From JBFGCA01 sp041567315 (lineage in GTDB: Bacteria > Acidobacteriota > Thermoanaerobaculia > Multivoradales > JAHEKO01): a stretch of 14,772 nucleotides of DNA. Position 1 is the stretch's first letter, and the number at the start of each line of letters is the position of its first letter. Location: assembly GCA_041567315.1 (NCBI GenBank), contig JBFGCA010000119.1:1-14772 (forward strand), read 5' to 3'. Positions 1 through 6,615 of the stretch are shown piece by piece. The translations under genes were made by a program, and so were the position numbers. A model generated the notes under the pieces. The model was not told the origin of the DNA and made no database searches. It worked only from the letters and a program-made list of their open reading frames with translations.

Positions 1-414
1 CCACCGGCCGAGGCCCCGGCCTACGCGGCGGAGGACACCCGTCCCGGTGTGGCCGAGCCGGCGCCGGCTCGCGACACCGCCGAGGTGGTCCCGCCGGCCG
101 ACGTCCAGGGACCCGGGTGGGCCTTCACCGGCGCCCCGGACCGTGGTCGCGCGGACGCCGACGAGAGCCGCCGCGAGGACGCCCGGCGGCTGGCCCGCCT
201 GCTGGTCACCGAGATCAAGCTCTACAACGAGGAGCGGGTCGAGGAAGGGCGCCGCAACCGCAACGTCTACAAGGCGCTGCGGGAGGACATCGACCGCTCG
301 CGGCAGATCTACGAGGAGCGGGTGGAGGAGTCGGTGCGGGCCGGCACCGACTATTTCCGCGAAGAGCTGGTGCGGATCCTCGCCGACGGCGACGAAGGCG
401 CTCTAGGCGCCTAG
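1..414 (+). CDS. 3' end of a protein with a charged helical C-terminal tail (5' truncated)
   Basis: The frame is open from base 1 to a TAG at 412-414, so the start probably lies upstream of the window; a GTG at 49 is the first internal start candidate but nothing like an SD precedes it. The visible first ~60 residues are Ala/Pro/Glu-rich and look like a disordered linker. The last ~80 residues form a highly charged amphipathic helical segment containing ARRLARLLVTEIKLYNEERV and later DYFREELVRILADGD. I recall this tail type from the C-termini of acidobacterial proteins with N-terminal zinc-ribbon or signalling domains, but no catalytic motif is visible here and I assign no function. It is followed by a long non-coding stretch. 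I am sure of the reading frame but not of the identity. Confidence 0.75.
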   Translation, partial: PPAEAPAYAAEDTRPGVAEPAPARDTAEVVPPADVQGPGWAFTGAPDRGRADADESRREDARRLARLLVTEIKLYNEERVEEGRRNRNVYKALREDIDRSRQIYEERVEESVRAGTDYFREELVRILADGDEGALGA

Positions 415-427
415 CGGCTGGTGGCGA

Positions 428-591
428 GAGCCGGCCGGGGTGGGGCGCGCCTGGGTACGGAACGGGCCTGAAGGACTTCACGGGGGAGGCCCGTCGCTCC
501 TTTCGCCTTCGCGCCGCGCGGCCCGTGATCTTCGGGGCCTGACGCAAGCGCTCGGCTCAAGGCCCCTGTCGAGCCCCACCCCGGCCGGCTC
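428..591. ncRNA. Candidate structured RNA closed by a perfect 19-bp inverted repeat (6S-like layout)
   Basis: Bases 428-446 (GAGCCGGCCGGGGTGGGGC) are the exact reverse complement of 573-591. Inside lie two further perfect pairings: 462-469 with 487-494 (ACGGGCCT/AGGCCCGT) and 534-540 with 560-566 (GGGGCCT/AGGCCCC). An alternative pairing of 462-468 with 520-526 would make one long rod with a large central bubble and a hairpin on its 3' strand, as in 6S RNA, and the span fits the usual 6S size of about 160-200 nt. There is no convincing protein frame here. I do not recognise conserved 6S, RNase P or tmRNA sequence blocks, cannot fix the strand, and see no clear promoter. A small non-autonomous mobile element is the main alternative, because GCTGGTGG occurs at 417-424 and again at 599-606. 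Confidence 0.35.
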
Positions 592-686
592 CTGAGACGC
601 TGGTGGAGGCCGGCGTGCAGCGGGCGTCGGGCTGTCGGTTCAAGATGCGGCAGCACAACGGCATTGGCTGTCGGGGCCGTTCCGGG

Positions 687-695
687 TGGTATACT
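687..695 (+). promoter_or_regulatory. Extended -10 promoter of the tRNA gene
   Basis: TGGTATACT at 687-695 is an extended -10 element (TGn followed by TATACT). The best -35 match, TTGGCT at 664-669, is 20 bp away, too far to be ideal, so the TG extension probably compensates. Transcription would begin near 702, about 19 nt before the tRNA. The bases after the -10 are GC-rich (GCCGAC), as in stable-RNA promoters under stringent control; that regulatory role is inference. Confidence 0.6.
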
Positions 696-700
696 GCCGA

Positions 701-715
701 CCCCCCGCCGGGGGG
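701..715 (+). other. GC hairpin in the tRNA 5' leader
   Basis: CCCCCC (701-706) pairs with GGGGGG (710-715) across a GCC loop. It starts at the predicted transcription start and ends 5 nt before the mature tRNA. It could be a landmark for 5' processing or could simply protect the leader. Confidence 0.45.
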
Positions 716-720
716 ACGGT

Positions 721-796
721 GGGTCCATAGCTCAGCGGTTAGAGCATCCGGCTCATAACCGGCAGGTCCCTGGTTCAAATCCAGGTGGACCCACCA
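721..796 (+). tRNA. tRNA with CAU anticodon (Met elongator or lysidine-type Ile2)
   Basis: This is a complete cloverleaf: acceptor stem 721-727 with 786-792, D stem 730-733 with 742-745, anticodon loop CTCATAA at 752-758 with anticodon CAU at 754-756, a five-base variable loop 764-768, T stem 769-773 with 781-785 and T loop TTCAAAT. Discriminator A793 is followed by an encoded CCA (794-796). The first anticodon-stem pair (T747 with C763) is a mismatch. It is not an initiator, because the acceptor begins with a normal G-C pair and the three-G-C anticodon-stem signature is absent. The eight-base D loop AGCGGTTA resembles tRNA-Ile2, so a lysidine-modified Ile tRNA reading AUA is a real alternative to elongator Met. 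Confidence 0.93.
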
Positions 797-797
797 G

Positions 798-933
798 GCG
801 AGGTCGAGTGAGGGGAGCGATCGTCACGACAGAGGACAGCAAACGGCCGGCCGGGCGCCGGGAGCCCGGACGGCCGAAGAAACCTCGCGGGGGGGTGTCC
901 TTGAATGGGCACCCCCCCGCCCTTTGCGGGCGG
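798..933 (+). other. Run of strong RNA hairpins between the tRNA and the zinc-ribbon gene
   Basis: Several perfect complementarities lie here. GCGAGGT (798-804) pairs with ACCTCGC (882-888) and encloses a composite stem: 844-849 with 871-876, and CCGGGC 851-856 with GCCCGG 864-869. Directly stacked on it is a 12-bp hairpin, 889-900 with 907-918, with one G-U pair and loop TTGAAT. A second hairpin, CCGCCC 917-922 with GGGCGG 928-933, shares bases 917-918 with it, so the two compete. There is no T tract, so a classical intrinsic terminator is unlikely. It may be the processed tRNA trailer, a Rho-type stop or a regulatory leader for the next gene. Confidence 0.4.
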
Positions 934-983
934 CTGCCAGCGGCCGCCGCGGGCGGCCCCGGGCCGGTGATGGCACCTACCAG

Positions 984-1730
984 ATGAGCGAACAGCAACT
1001 GCAAACCGTGGTCGAGCTGCAGCAGACCCTGGACGAGCTGCGCGCCGCCGAGGAGCTACTGGCCGGGATCCCGGACTGGATGCGCGAGCTGCACGAGGAG
1101 TACAGCGGCCGCAAGGCCGAGATCGACGCTCTGGCGGCGGTGGTGGAGGAGGCCGAGCAGGAGCGCCGGCAGGCCGAGATCGCGATCGTCGACATCCGCG
1201 AGCGGGTCAAGCACTTCCAGGCCCAGATCGGGCAGGTGCGCAATCAGCGCGAGTACGGCGCGCTGCTCCAGGAGATCGACTCCGCCAAACGGCAGATCCA
1301 GGACCTCGAGGAGCAGGCGCTGGCCGCCATGGAGCGTGGCGACGAGACCCGCCGGCAGCTCGAGGAGGAGCGCGACGGCTTCCAGGAGCTGGACTCGCGC
1401 TACGCCGCCGAGCTGGCCAAGTGGGAGGAGCAGAAACCGGGGGTCGCCGACAACGCCGACAAGCTGCGCGCCCGCATCGAGGTGCTCAAGGAGCGGCTGC
1501 CGCCCCAGACCCTTTCGCTGTTCGAGCGCATCCTCGAGCGCTATAGGGGCGCCGCCCTGGCGGAGGTGCGCCGGGTAGCCCGGGTGGGCAAGGGGCCGCC
1601 GATCTGGCACTGCAGCGCCTGCAACTACCGGGTACGGCTGCAGGCGGTGGTCGGCATCCAGACCGAGGGCCGGCTGGAGCTGTGCGACAGCTGCAAGCGG
1701 ATCCTCCATCTGGACGAGGCGGCGGATTGA
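984..1730 (+). CDS. Coiled-coil C4-type zinc-ribbon protein (zf-RING_7 family)
   Basis: The product is 248 aa. Residues ~1-180 are almost continuous heptad-rich coiled coil. The C-terminus carries a four-cysteine zinc ribbon, with CSAC at residues 210-213 and CDSC at 234-237. This architecture is that of the widespread C4-type zinc-ribbon family (sometimes labelled as a predicted nucleic-acid-binding protein), whose members are often found next to RNase H-like or Nif3-like genes; the exact role is unknown. The ATG at 984 is chosen because the coiled coil begins at once; a TTG at 924 in the same frame would read through the hairpin tract into low-quality sequence. No clear SD precedes 984. Its stop overlaps the start of the RNase HI gene, so the two are probably co-translated. 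Confidence 0.85.
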   Translation: MSEQQLQTVVELQQTLDELRAAEELLAGIPDWMRELHEEYSGRKAEIDALAAVVEEAEQERRQAEIAIVDIRERVKHFQAQIGQVRNQREYGALLQEIDSAKRQIQDLEEQALAAMERGDETRRQLEEERDGFQELDSRYAAELAKWEEQKPGVADNADKLRARIEVLKERLPPQTLSLFERILERYRGAALAEVRRVARVGKGPPIWHCSACNYRVRLQAVVGIQTEGRLELCDSCKRILHLDEAAD

Positions 1731-2173
1731 CCGCGGCCGCCGGCGCCCGCGCCTGGATCGACGGCGCCGCCCGCGGCAATCCCGGCGAGGCCGGCTTCGG
1801 CGTGGTCTTCGAGACCGGCGGCCAGACCCACGAGATCGCCGGTTTCCTGGGCCGGACGACCAACAACGTGGCCGAGTACGCGGCGCTGGTGGCGGCGCTG
1901 ACCTTCGCTGGCCGCCAGCGGGTGCGGCAGCTGACCCTGTTCAGCGACAGCCAGCTGGTGGTGCGCCAGCTGGAGGGCGCCTACCGGGTGCGGGCGGCGC
2001 ACCTGGTGCCGATCTTCCTCAAGGTGCTCAAGCTGCGGCAGGCCATCCCGCGGTTCCGCATCCAGCACGTGCCGCGCGGCGAGAACCGCGCGGCCGACAA
2101 GCTGGCCAACGCGGCCATCGACCGCCGGCTGCCGGTGCCGCCGTGGGTGGAGCTCGAGCTGCCGGGAGCGTGA
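1727..2173 (+). CDS. Ribonuclease HI-family protein
   Basis: The product is 148 aa with the RNase H fold and the four acidic residues of the two-metal site: D12 (WIDGAARGNPG), E50 (NNVAEYAAL), D74 (FSDSQLVVRQL) and D124 (RAADKLAN). Enzymes of this family cleave the RNA strand of RNA-DNA hybrids; this short form lacks the basic handle of E. coli RnhA and resembles the stand-alone RNase H-like proteins of actinobacteria and related phyla. I chose the TTG at 1727: it overlaps the previous stop (TTGA), a GAGG lies 7 nt upstream (1716-1719), and the RNase H fold starts nine residues in. A GTG at 1682 in the same frame would lie inside the previous gene. Its own stop overlaps the YggS start (GTGA). 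Confidence 0.85.
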   Translation: MTAAAGARAWIDGAARGNPGEAGFGVVFETGGQTHEIAGFLGRTTNNVAEYAALVAALTFAGRQRVRQLTLFSDSQLVVRQLEGAYRVRAAHLVPIFLKVLKLRQAIPRFRIQHVPRGENRAADKLANAAIDRRLPVPPWVELELPGA

Positions 2174-2892
2174 GCGACGTGGCGGCCCGGGTGGCCGCGA
2201 TCCGGCGCCGGATCGGCGAGGCCTGTGAGCGCTGCGGGCGCGACCCCGGCGAGGTCACCCTGGTCGGTGCCAGCAAGAGCCAGCCGCCGGAGCGGCTCGA
2301 GGCGGCCTGGCAGGCGGGCGTCCGGGTGTTCGGCGAGAACCGCGTGCAGGAGGCGCTGGCCAAGATCCCGGCGCTGCCGGCGGCCGCCGAGTGGCACCTG
2401 ATCGGGGCGCTCCAGTCCAACAAGGTCCGGAAGGCCGTGGCCGCCTTTCAGGCAGTCCAGTCGGTGGACCGACCCAAGATCGCCCGCGCCCTCGACCGCG
2501 AGGCCGAGCGCCAGGGGCGGGCCCTGCTCGGACTGCTCGAGGTCAACCTGGGGGCCGAGCCCACCAAGCACGGCTTCCCGCCCGAGCGGCTGGCGACCGC
2601 GGCGCGGCCGCTGGCCGAGCTCGAGGCGCTGCGGCTGGTCGGGCTGATGGCCATCCCGCCCTGGGAGGAGCAGCCGGAGGCGGCCCGTCGCTGGCTGCGC
2701 CGCCTCCGCGAGCTGCGCGACGAGCTGTTCTCGCGACCCGAGTGGAGCGGCCGGCCGGGCTTGCTGTCGATGGGGATGAGCGACGACTTCGAGCTGGCGA
2801 TCGAGGAGGGCGCCACCCACGTGCGGGTCGGCACCGCGCTGTTCGGCCCGCGCCCCCCCGTTGAGAACCCGACGGGCGACGGGCCGGCATGA
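2170..2892 (+). CDS. yggS: YggS-family pyridoxal-phosphate homeostasis protein
   Basis: The product is 240 aa, the usual size for the family. It is a PLP-binding TIM-barrel protein without known catalytic activity that buffers cytoplasmic pyridoxal phosphate and affects amino-acid balance. The family hallmarks are all present: the PLP lysine K36 in VGASKSQPP, FGENRVQEAL, WHLIGALQSNK, the SMGMSDDFELAIEEGATHVR block and VRVGTALFG near the end. The GTG at 2170 overlaps the upstream stop by 4 bp (GTGA), implying translational coupling. The gene sits between RNase HI and HutI; in many bacteria yggS is near cell-division or proline genes, so this neighbourhood is not informative for function. Confidence 0.93.
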   Translation: MSDVAARVAAIRRRIGEACERCGRDPGEVTLVGASKSQPPERLEAAWQAGVRVFGENRVQEALAKIPALPAAAEWHLIGALQSNKVRKAVAAFQAVQSVDRPKIARALDREAERQGRALLGLLEVNLGAEPTKHGFPPERLATAARPLAELEALRLVGLMAIPPWEEQPEAARRWLRRLRELRDELFSRPEWSGRPGLLSMGMSDDFELAIEEGATHVRVGTALFGPRPPVENPTGDGPA

Positions 2893-2917
2893 CCGCGAAC
2901 CCGTCGACCGGACGCCG

Positions 2918-4192
2918 ATGCCCGAGCTGCTGATCGAGAACCTCGGCGAGGTGGCGACCCCGACGGGCGCCACCTCCCGCGCTGGCGACGGCCAGGGCCG
3001 CGTCGAGCGCTGGCCGGCAGCGGAGGTGGTGTGCCGCGACGGCCGGATCGCCTTCGTCGGCCCGTTGGCAGAGCGGCGGCGGCGGCTCGGCCCGCTCCCC
3101 GGCGCCGAGCGCCTCGACGGCCGCGGCGGCACCCTGGTGCCGGGCTTCGTCGACCCCCACACCCATCTGCCCTGGGCGGGCAGCCGCGAGAACGAGTTCG
3201 CCCAGCGGCTGGCGGGCAAGACCTATCTCGAGATCGCCGCCGCGGGCGGCGGCATCCTCTCCCCCGTCGCCGCCACCCGCCGGGCCGGCGAGGAGGAGCT
3301 GGCCGCCGCCGTCGGCCGGCGGCTCGACCTCATGCTGCGCTCGGGCACCACCACCGCCGAGGCCAAGAGCGGCTACGGCCTGACCCTGTCCGACGAGCTC
3401 AAGCAGCTGCGGGCGATCGCCCGCGCCGCGGCCGCCCACCCGGTGGAGCTGGTCCCCACCCTGCTCGCCGCCCACGAGGTGCCGCCCGAGCACCGCGCCG
3501 ACCGCGAGCGGTGGCTCGAGACCATCTGCCAGGAAATCGTGCCGGCGGTGGCCGAAGCCGGGCTGGCGCGCTTCTGCGACGTCTTCTGCGAGCAGGGAGT
3601 GTTCAGCCCCGCCGAGTCGCGCCGCGTGCTGGTGGCGGGGCGTGACCACGGCCTGGCGCCGCGGCTCCACGCCGACGAGTTCGTCGACTCGGGCGGCGCA
3701 GAGCTGGCGGCCGAGCTCGGAGCGCGGTCGGCCGACCACCTGACCGCCGCCTCGGCGGCCGGCATCGAGGCGCTGGCGAAGGCCGGCGTCACCGCCGTCC
3801 TGCTGCCAGGCACCAGCTTCTTCCTGATGAAGCACGCCTACGCCCCGGCCCGGCGCTTGATCGAGGCGGGGATCCCGGTGGCCATCGCCACCGACTGCAA
3901 CCCGGGCTCCTCCTACACCGAGTCGATGCCGATGATCCTCGTGCTGGCGGTCTTCGAGCTCGGGCTGACGATCGAAGAGGCGCTGACCGCCGCCACCCTG
4001 AACGCCGCCTGCTGCCTCGACCTCGGCGACGAGATCGGCTCGATCGAGGTCGGCAAGCAGGCCGACCTGACCCTGCTCGACGGTCCCAACCTCCTCCACC
4101 TCGCCTACCACTACGGGGTCAACCCGGTGGCGGCGGTGGTCAAGCGCGGCGCCGTTGCTTGGCGGGCCGCGTCCCCGGCTATTCGCTCCTGA
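2918..4192 (+). CDS. hutI: Imidazolonepropionase (histidine degradation)
   Basis: The product is 424 aa. It hydrolyses 4-imidazolone-5-propanoate to N-formimino-L-glutamate in the third step of histidine catabolism (EC 3.5.2.7) in the cytoplasm. It is an amidohydrolase with all expected residues: metal ligands H81 and H83 in DPHTHLPWAGSR, H251 in HADEF and D326 in ATDCNPGSS, plus R90, Y153 (SGYGL), H186 (AAHEVPP), E254, H274 (ADHL) and N328. An N-terminal stretch (residues ~12-35, Gly/Arg-rich) is longer than in typical HutI. ATG 2918 is the first start giving the normal fold; only a weak GGACG precedes it, 25 nt after yggS. No other hut gene is in the window, so the rest of the pathway must be elsewhere. 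The 3' end overlaps the converging GWxTD gene by 14 bp. Confidence 0.95.
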   Translation: MPELLIENLGEVATPTGATSRAGDGQGRVERWPAAEVVCRDGRIAFVGPLAERRRRLGPLPGAERLDGRGGTLVPGFVDPHTHLPWAGSRENEFAQRLAGKTYLEIAAAGGGILSPVAATRRAGEEELAAAVGRRLDLMLRSGTTTAEAKSGYGLTLSDELKQLRAIARAAAAHPVELVPTLLAAHEVPPEHRADRERWLETICQEIVPAVAEAGLARFCDVFCEQGVFSPAESRRVLVAGRDHGLAPRLHADEFVDSGGAELAAELGARSADHLTAASAAGIEALAKAGVTAVLLPGTSFFLMKHAYAPARRLIEAGIPVAIATDCNPGSSYTESMPMILVLAVFELGLTIEEALTAATLNAACCLDLGDEIGSIEVGKQADLTLLDGPNLLHLAYHYGVNPVAAVVKRGAVAWRAASPAIRS

Positions 4193-4844
4193 CCGCCGCC
4201 CGGCGCGCCAGCTCGAGCAGGTTCTCGCCGTCGGCCAGGCGGGTGCCGCGGTCGTCGGCGACGAAGGTCAGGGTCAGGGTGAGGGTCTGCTCGACCTCGC
4301 GCTCGGTCTCGACCGAGGCCTCGACCAGACCCAGCGGCAGGTCCTCGAGCCGGTAGCCCCACACCTCGACCGCCAGCTCGCGGGTGGTCACCCGCGGCCG
4401 CGAGCTGCCGGCCGGACTCCAGCTCAGCGCCGGCTCGCTGCCCACCCGCACGTGACTGGGCGGTCCGAGCAGGATCAGCGCCCGGCCGCGATCGGTGAGG
4501 CTGCCGCGCCGCGCGCCCTCCTTGTAGAGCAGGTCGGCGGCCTCCACCCGCTCGGAGAAGCGCTCGCGGAAGGCGTTGCCCGGGGTCTCGGGCTCGCCGT
4601 CGCGTCGCGCCCAGAAACTCTCGATGAAGTTGAGGGCCGCCGCCTTGTGGCGCATCTGACGCAGCTCCTTCCACTCCTCCGGAAGGAGCAGCCAGCGGAC
4701 CGGTCCGTCGGCCCAGGCCAGCAGCTCGTTGCCGGCCGCCGGCGGCGGGCCGGAGCTGCCGCAGCCGGCCAGCAGCAGAACCAGCGCCACCGCCGGCGCC
4801 TGCCGGCGGTGGCCCGGCCCGGTCTGCGGACACCCGGAGGTCAC
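4179..4844 (-). CDS. GWxTD-family lipoprotein
   Basis: The product is 221 aa. A signal peptide ends in lipobox LAGC (C28), so the mature protein is predicted to be lipid-anchored. Residues ~45-170 match the GWxTD domain, a family abundant in Acidobacteriota and often encoded beside envelope genes; its biochemical role is not established. The family motif is degenerate: GSLTD at 114-118 replaces Gly-Trp-x-Thr-Asp, although the flanking DRGRALILLGPP is well conserved. The GTG at 4844 has a good SD (GGAGAAAGGA on the minus strand) about 7 nt away and follows the DUF3467 stop by 22 nt, so it is probably the last gene of the export set. It converges with hutI. Confidence 0.8.
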   Translation of the reverse strand: MTSGCPQTGPGHRRQAPAVALVLLLAGCGSSGPPPAAGNELLAWADGPVRWLLLPEEWKELRQMRHKAAALNFIESFWARRDGEPETPGNAFRERFSERVEAADLLYKEGARRGSLTDRGRALILLGPPSHVRVGSEPALSWSPAGSSRPRVTTRELAVEVWGYRLEDLPLGLVEASVETEREVEQTLTLTLTFVADDRGTRLADGENLLELARRAAVRSE

Positions 4845-4866
4845 CGGGGGTCCTTTCTCCTGGACA

Positions 4867-5148
4867 TCAGTTCACCGGCTCGCTCCGCGAGGGCTCGGCC
4901 GCCGCCCGCACGCTGCCGAAGCGCTCCTCGTAGAGCTTGAGGTTCTCCTCCAGGGCCCGCAGGATGCGCTTCAGGTGCCCGGGGCTGGTGACGATGCGGG
5001 CGGTCACCGACCCCTGCGGCGGCACGAAGTTGACGAAATCGAGGATGAACTCCTCGCGGGTGTGGACCACCCGCAGCAGGTTGGAGTAACGCCCCTTGAG
5101 CTCCTCGTCGCTGATCTTGAGGTTGATCCCTCTGGCGCGTTCCGGCAT
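4867..5148 (-). CDS. DUF3467 protein
   Basis: The product is 93 aa, a typical length. It matches the DUF3467 family: an early hydrophilic segment, then YSNLLRVVHTREEFILDFVN, PPQGSVTARIVTSPGHLKRI and a helical ALEENLKLYEERFG stretch. The family is a small soluble beta-rich protein of unknown function, broadly spread in bacteria and archaea. There is no signal peptide and no cysteine site. ATG 5148 has the strongest SD in the set (GGGAGGAGG, about 6 nt upstream on the minus strand). It lies 21 nt after the ATPase stop and 22 nt before the GWxTD start, so it is probably translated from the exporter transcript. Why it sits with an exporter is unclear. Confidence 0.85.
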   Translation of the reverse strand: MPERARGINLKISDEELKGRYSNLLRVVHTREEFILDFVNFVPPQGSVTARIVTSPGHLKRILRALEENLKLYEERFGSVRAAAEPSRSEPVN

Positions 5149-5169
5149 CGGCGGCCTCCTCCCGAGATC

Positions 5170-6615
5170 TTAGCCCGCGGGTGGCGGCAGGCGCCGCCAG
5201 CGCAGCGTTCCGGCGAACTCCCAGCGGTGCTCCGGGAAATACAGCCCGACGCCGGCCGTGGCCGCGGTGACCGTAAAGCTCAGATAGCGACGATGATAGT
5301 CGTAGGGATAGCCGTCGCGGGCGTGGACCGCCACGTCGAGGAGGTACTCGCCGGGCGCCAGCCGCAGCGCCGGGCAGACCAGACGGACCGTGGCGACGCC
5401 CTCGAGCCGGTCCGGAGCGAAGCCGGCTAGATGGGTGTTGGTGCCCCAGCACTCCACCCTCCGCGGGGTGAACAGACCGACGCCGAAGACGAAGTCGGTG
5501 AGCGGGCGGTGGGCGCGGACCTCGATCTCGAAGCACACCTCGGAGCCGCTCTCCAGGTGGTAGCGCTCGGCGCCGGCTGCGTCCAGCAGCCGCACCGCCG
5601 TGACCTCGGCTTCGCGCGAGCCCCAGCGCCGGGGCTCCTCCCCGTCTGCTGGGGTCGGGGCCGGCGGGGCGGGGGCCGCCGCGGCGGGCGCCGGCGGCTT
5701 CTCGGGTCCGCTCGCCGGCGTCGGCCCATCGGCGCCGGACTCCTCCGCCGGCGTCGGCTCGGCCGTCCCCCCGGCGTCGACCACCGGCCGCTCGACCCGT
5801 TCCTCGTCCTCCGCCGCCAGCTCCGCCAGCCGGCGGTCCTTGGCCTCGCGATGCTCGCGCCCCTCGGCCTCGGCCACCGCCTGCCGGTAGGCGTCGGCCA
5901 CCCGCCGCGGCGAGCCCAGCAGGCGCTGGATCCCCGCCTCCAGCCACAGCGCCTGGTCGGCGTACTCTTCGACCAGCTCCAGCGAGTGGCTGACCAGCAG
6001 CAGGGTCTTGCCGCGCGCCAGGAACTCCTCGATGCGCCGCAGGCAGCGGTGCTGGAAGGCCTCGTCGCCGACCGCCAGCACCTCGTCCACCAGCAGCACG
6101 TCGGGGTCGGTGTGGATCGCCACCGAGAAGCCAAGCCGCACGTACATGCCCGAGGAGTAGTTCTTGACCGGCTCCTCGATGAAGTCGCCCAGGCCGGAGA
6201 AGTCGACGATCTGCCGGTAGCGGCGGTCGATCTCGCGCCGCGACAGTCCCAGCACGGCGCCGTTGATGTAGATGTTCTCGCGGCCCGAGATCTCGGGATG
6301 GAAGCCCGCCCCCAGCTCGATCAGGGCGGCCACCCGGCCGGCGACCTCGACCCGGCCGCTGGTCGGCTTGATGAGGCCGGCCAGGGTCTTGAGCAGGGTC
6401 GACTTGCCCGAGCCGTTGCTGCCGATGACGCCGAACGAGCGACCGGCCTCGACGCTGAAGGTGACGCCGTCGAGGGCGCGGATGGTCTCCTCGGGTGCCA
6501 GTCCCTCGGTGAGGCTGCCTTCGAGCAGCGCGCTCTTGAGCGTGCGCAGCCGGAAGCCGGGCGCCATCCGGCGGTAGAGCTTGGTGAGGCCGTCGACGCG
6601 GATGGCGGTGCTCAT
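5170..6615 (-). CDS. wzt: Polysaccharide-export ABC transporter ATPase with carbohydrate-binding C-terminal domain (Wzt type)
   Basis: The product is 481 aa. Residues 1-245 are an ABC ATPase of the O-antigen/teichoic-acid export class: Walker A GSNGSGKST (65-73), signature YSSGM (153-157), Walker B VLLVDEVLAVGDE (173-185) and switch histidine H210. A charged then Ala/Pro-rich linker (about 245-330) leads to a beta-rich C-terminal domain (about 330-475) resembling Wzt_C, which in O9a systems binds the capped end of the glycan to select it for export. With the permease it should move a lipid-linked glycan across the inner membrane. ATG 6615 overlaps the permease stop (ATGA). No glycosyltransferases are in the window, so the substrate cannot be named. 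Confidence 0.93.
   Translation of the reverse strand: MSTAIRVDGLTKLYRRMAPGFRLRTLKSALLEGSLTEGLAPEETIRALDGVTFSVEAGRSFGVIGSNGSGKSTLLKTLAGLIKPTSGRVEVAGRVAALIELGAGFHPEISGRENIYINGAVLGLSRREIDRRYRQIVDFSGLGDFIEEPVKNYSSGMYVRLGFSVAIHTDPDVLLVDEVLAVGDEAFQHRCLRRIEEFLARGKTLLLVSHSLELVEEYADQALWLEAGIQRLLGSPRRVADAYRQAVAEAEGREHREAKDRRLAELAAEDEERVERPVVDAGGTAEPTPAEESGADGPTPASGPEKPPAPAAAAPAPPAPTPADGEEPRRWGSREAEVTAVRLLDAAGAERYHLESGSEVCFEIEVRAHRPLTDFVFGVGLFTPRRVECWGTNTHLAGFAPDRLEGVATVRLVCPALRLAPGEYLLDVAVHARDGYPYDYHRRYLSFTVTAATAGVGLYFPEHRWEFAGTLRWRRLPPPAG

Noticed and set aside
417..606. GCTGGTGG at 417-424 and 599-606 as a target-site duplication
   Set aside because: The two copies lie at unequal distances (3 and 7 bp) from the inverted-repeat ends, so an insertion footprint is not established; kept only as an alternative.
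630..674. Direct repeat GGCTGTCGG at 630-638 and 666-674
   Set aside because: It is a nine-base repeat in GC-rich sequence with no other supporting structure; probably chance.
415..720. RNase P RNA or tmRNA in the gene-free stretch
   Set aside because: The conserved GAGGAAAGTCC and ACAGAA blocks of RNase P are missing on both strands, and there is no tRNA-like 3' end for tmRNA.
824..880. Partial resemblance of CACGACAG...AGCAAAC to a c-di-GMP-I riboswitch
   Set aside because: The following GACGCAAAGCC block and the second conserved stem of that riboswitch are absent, and the gene downstream is not a typical target.
2861..2917. Upstream GTG start for hutI at 2861
   Set aside because: It would overlap yggS by 32 bp and add Arg-rich residues unlike the family; ATG 2918 begins with the normal first strand.
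2543..4111. Long open frame antisense to hutI
   Set aside because: hutI has a complete set of active-site residues, and the opposite frame shows only Gly/Arg/Ala-rich sequence, as expected from GC bias. The same applies to long antisense frames over the export genes and the M16 genes.
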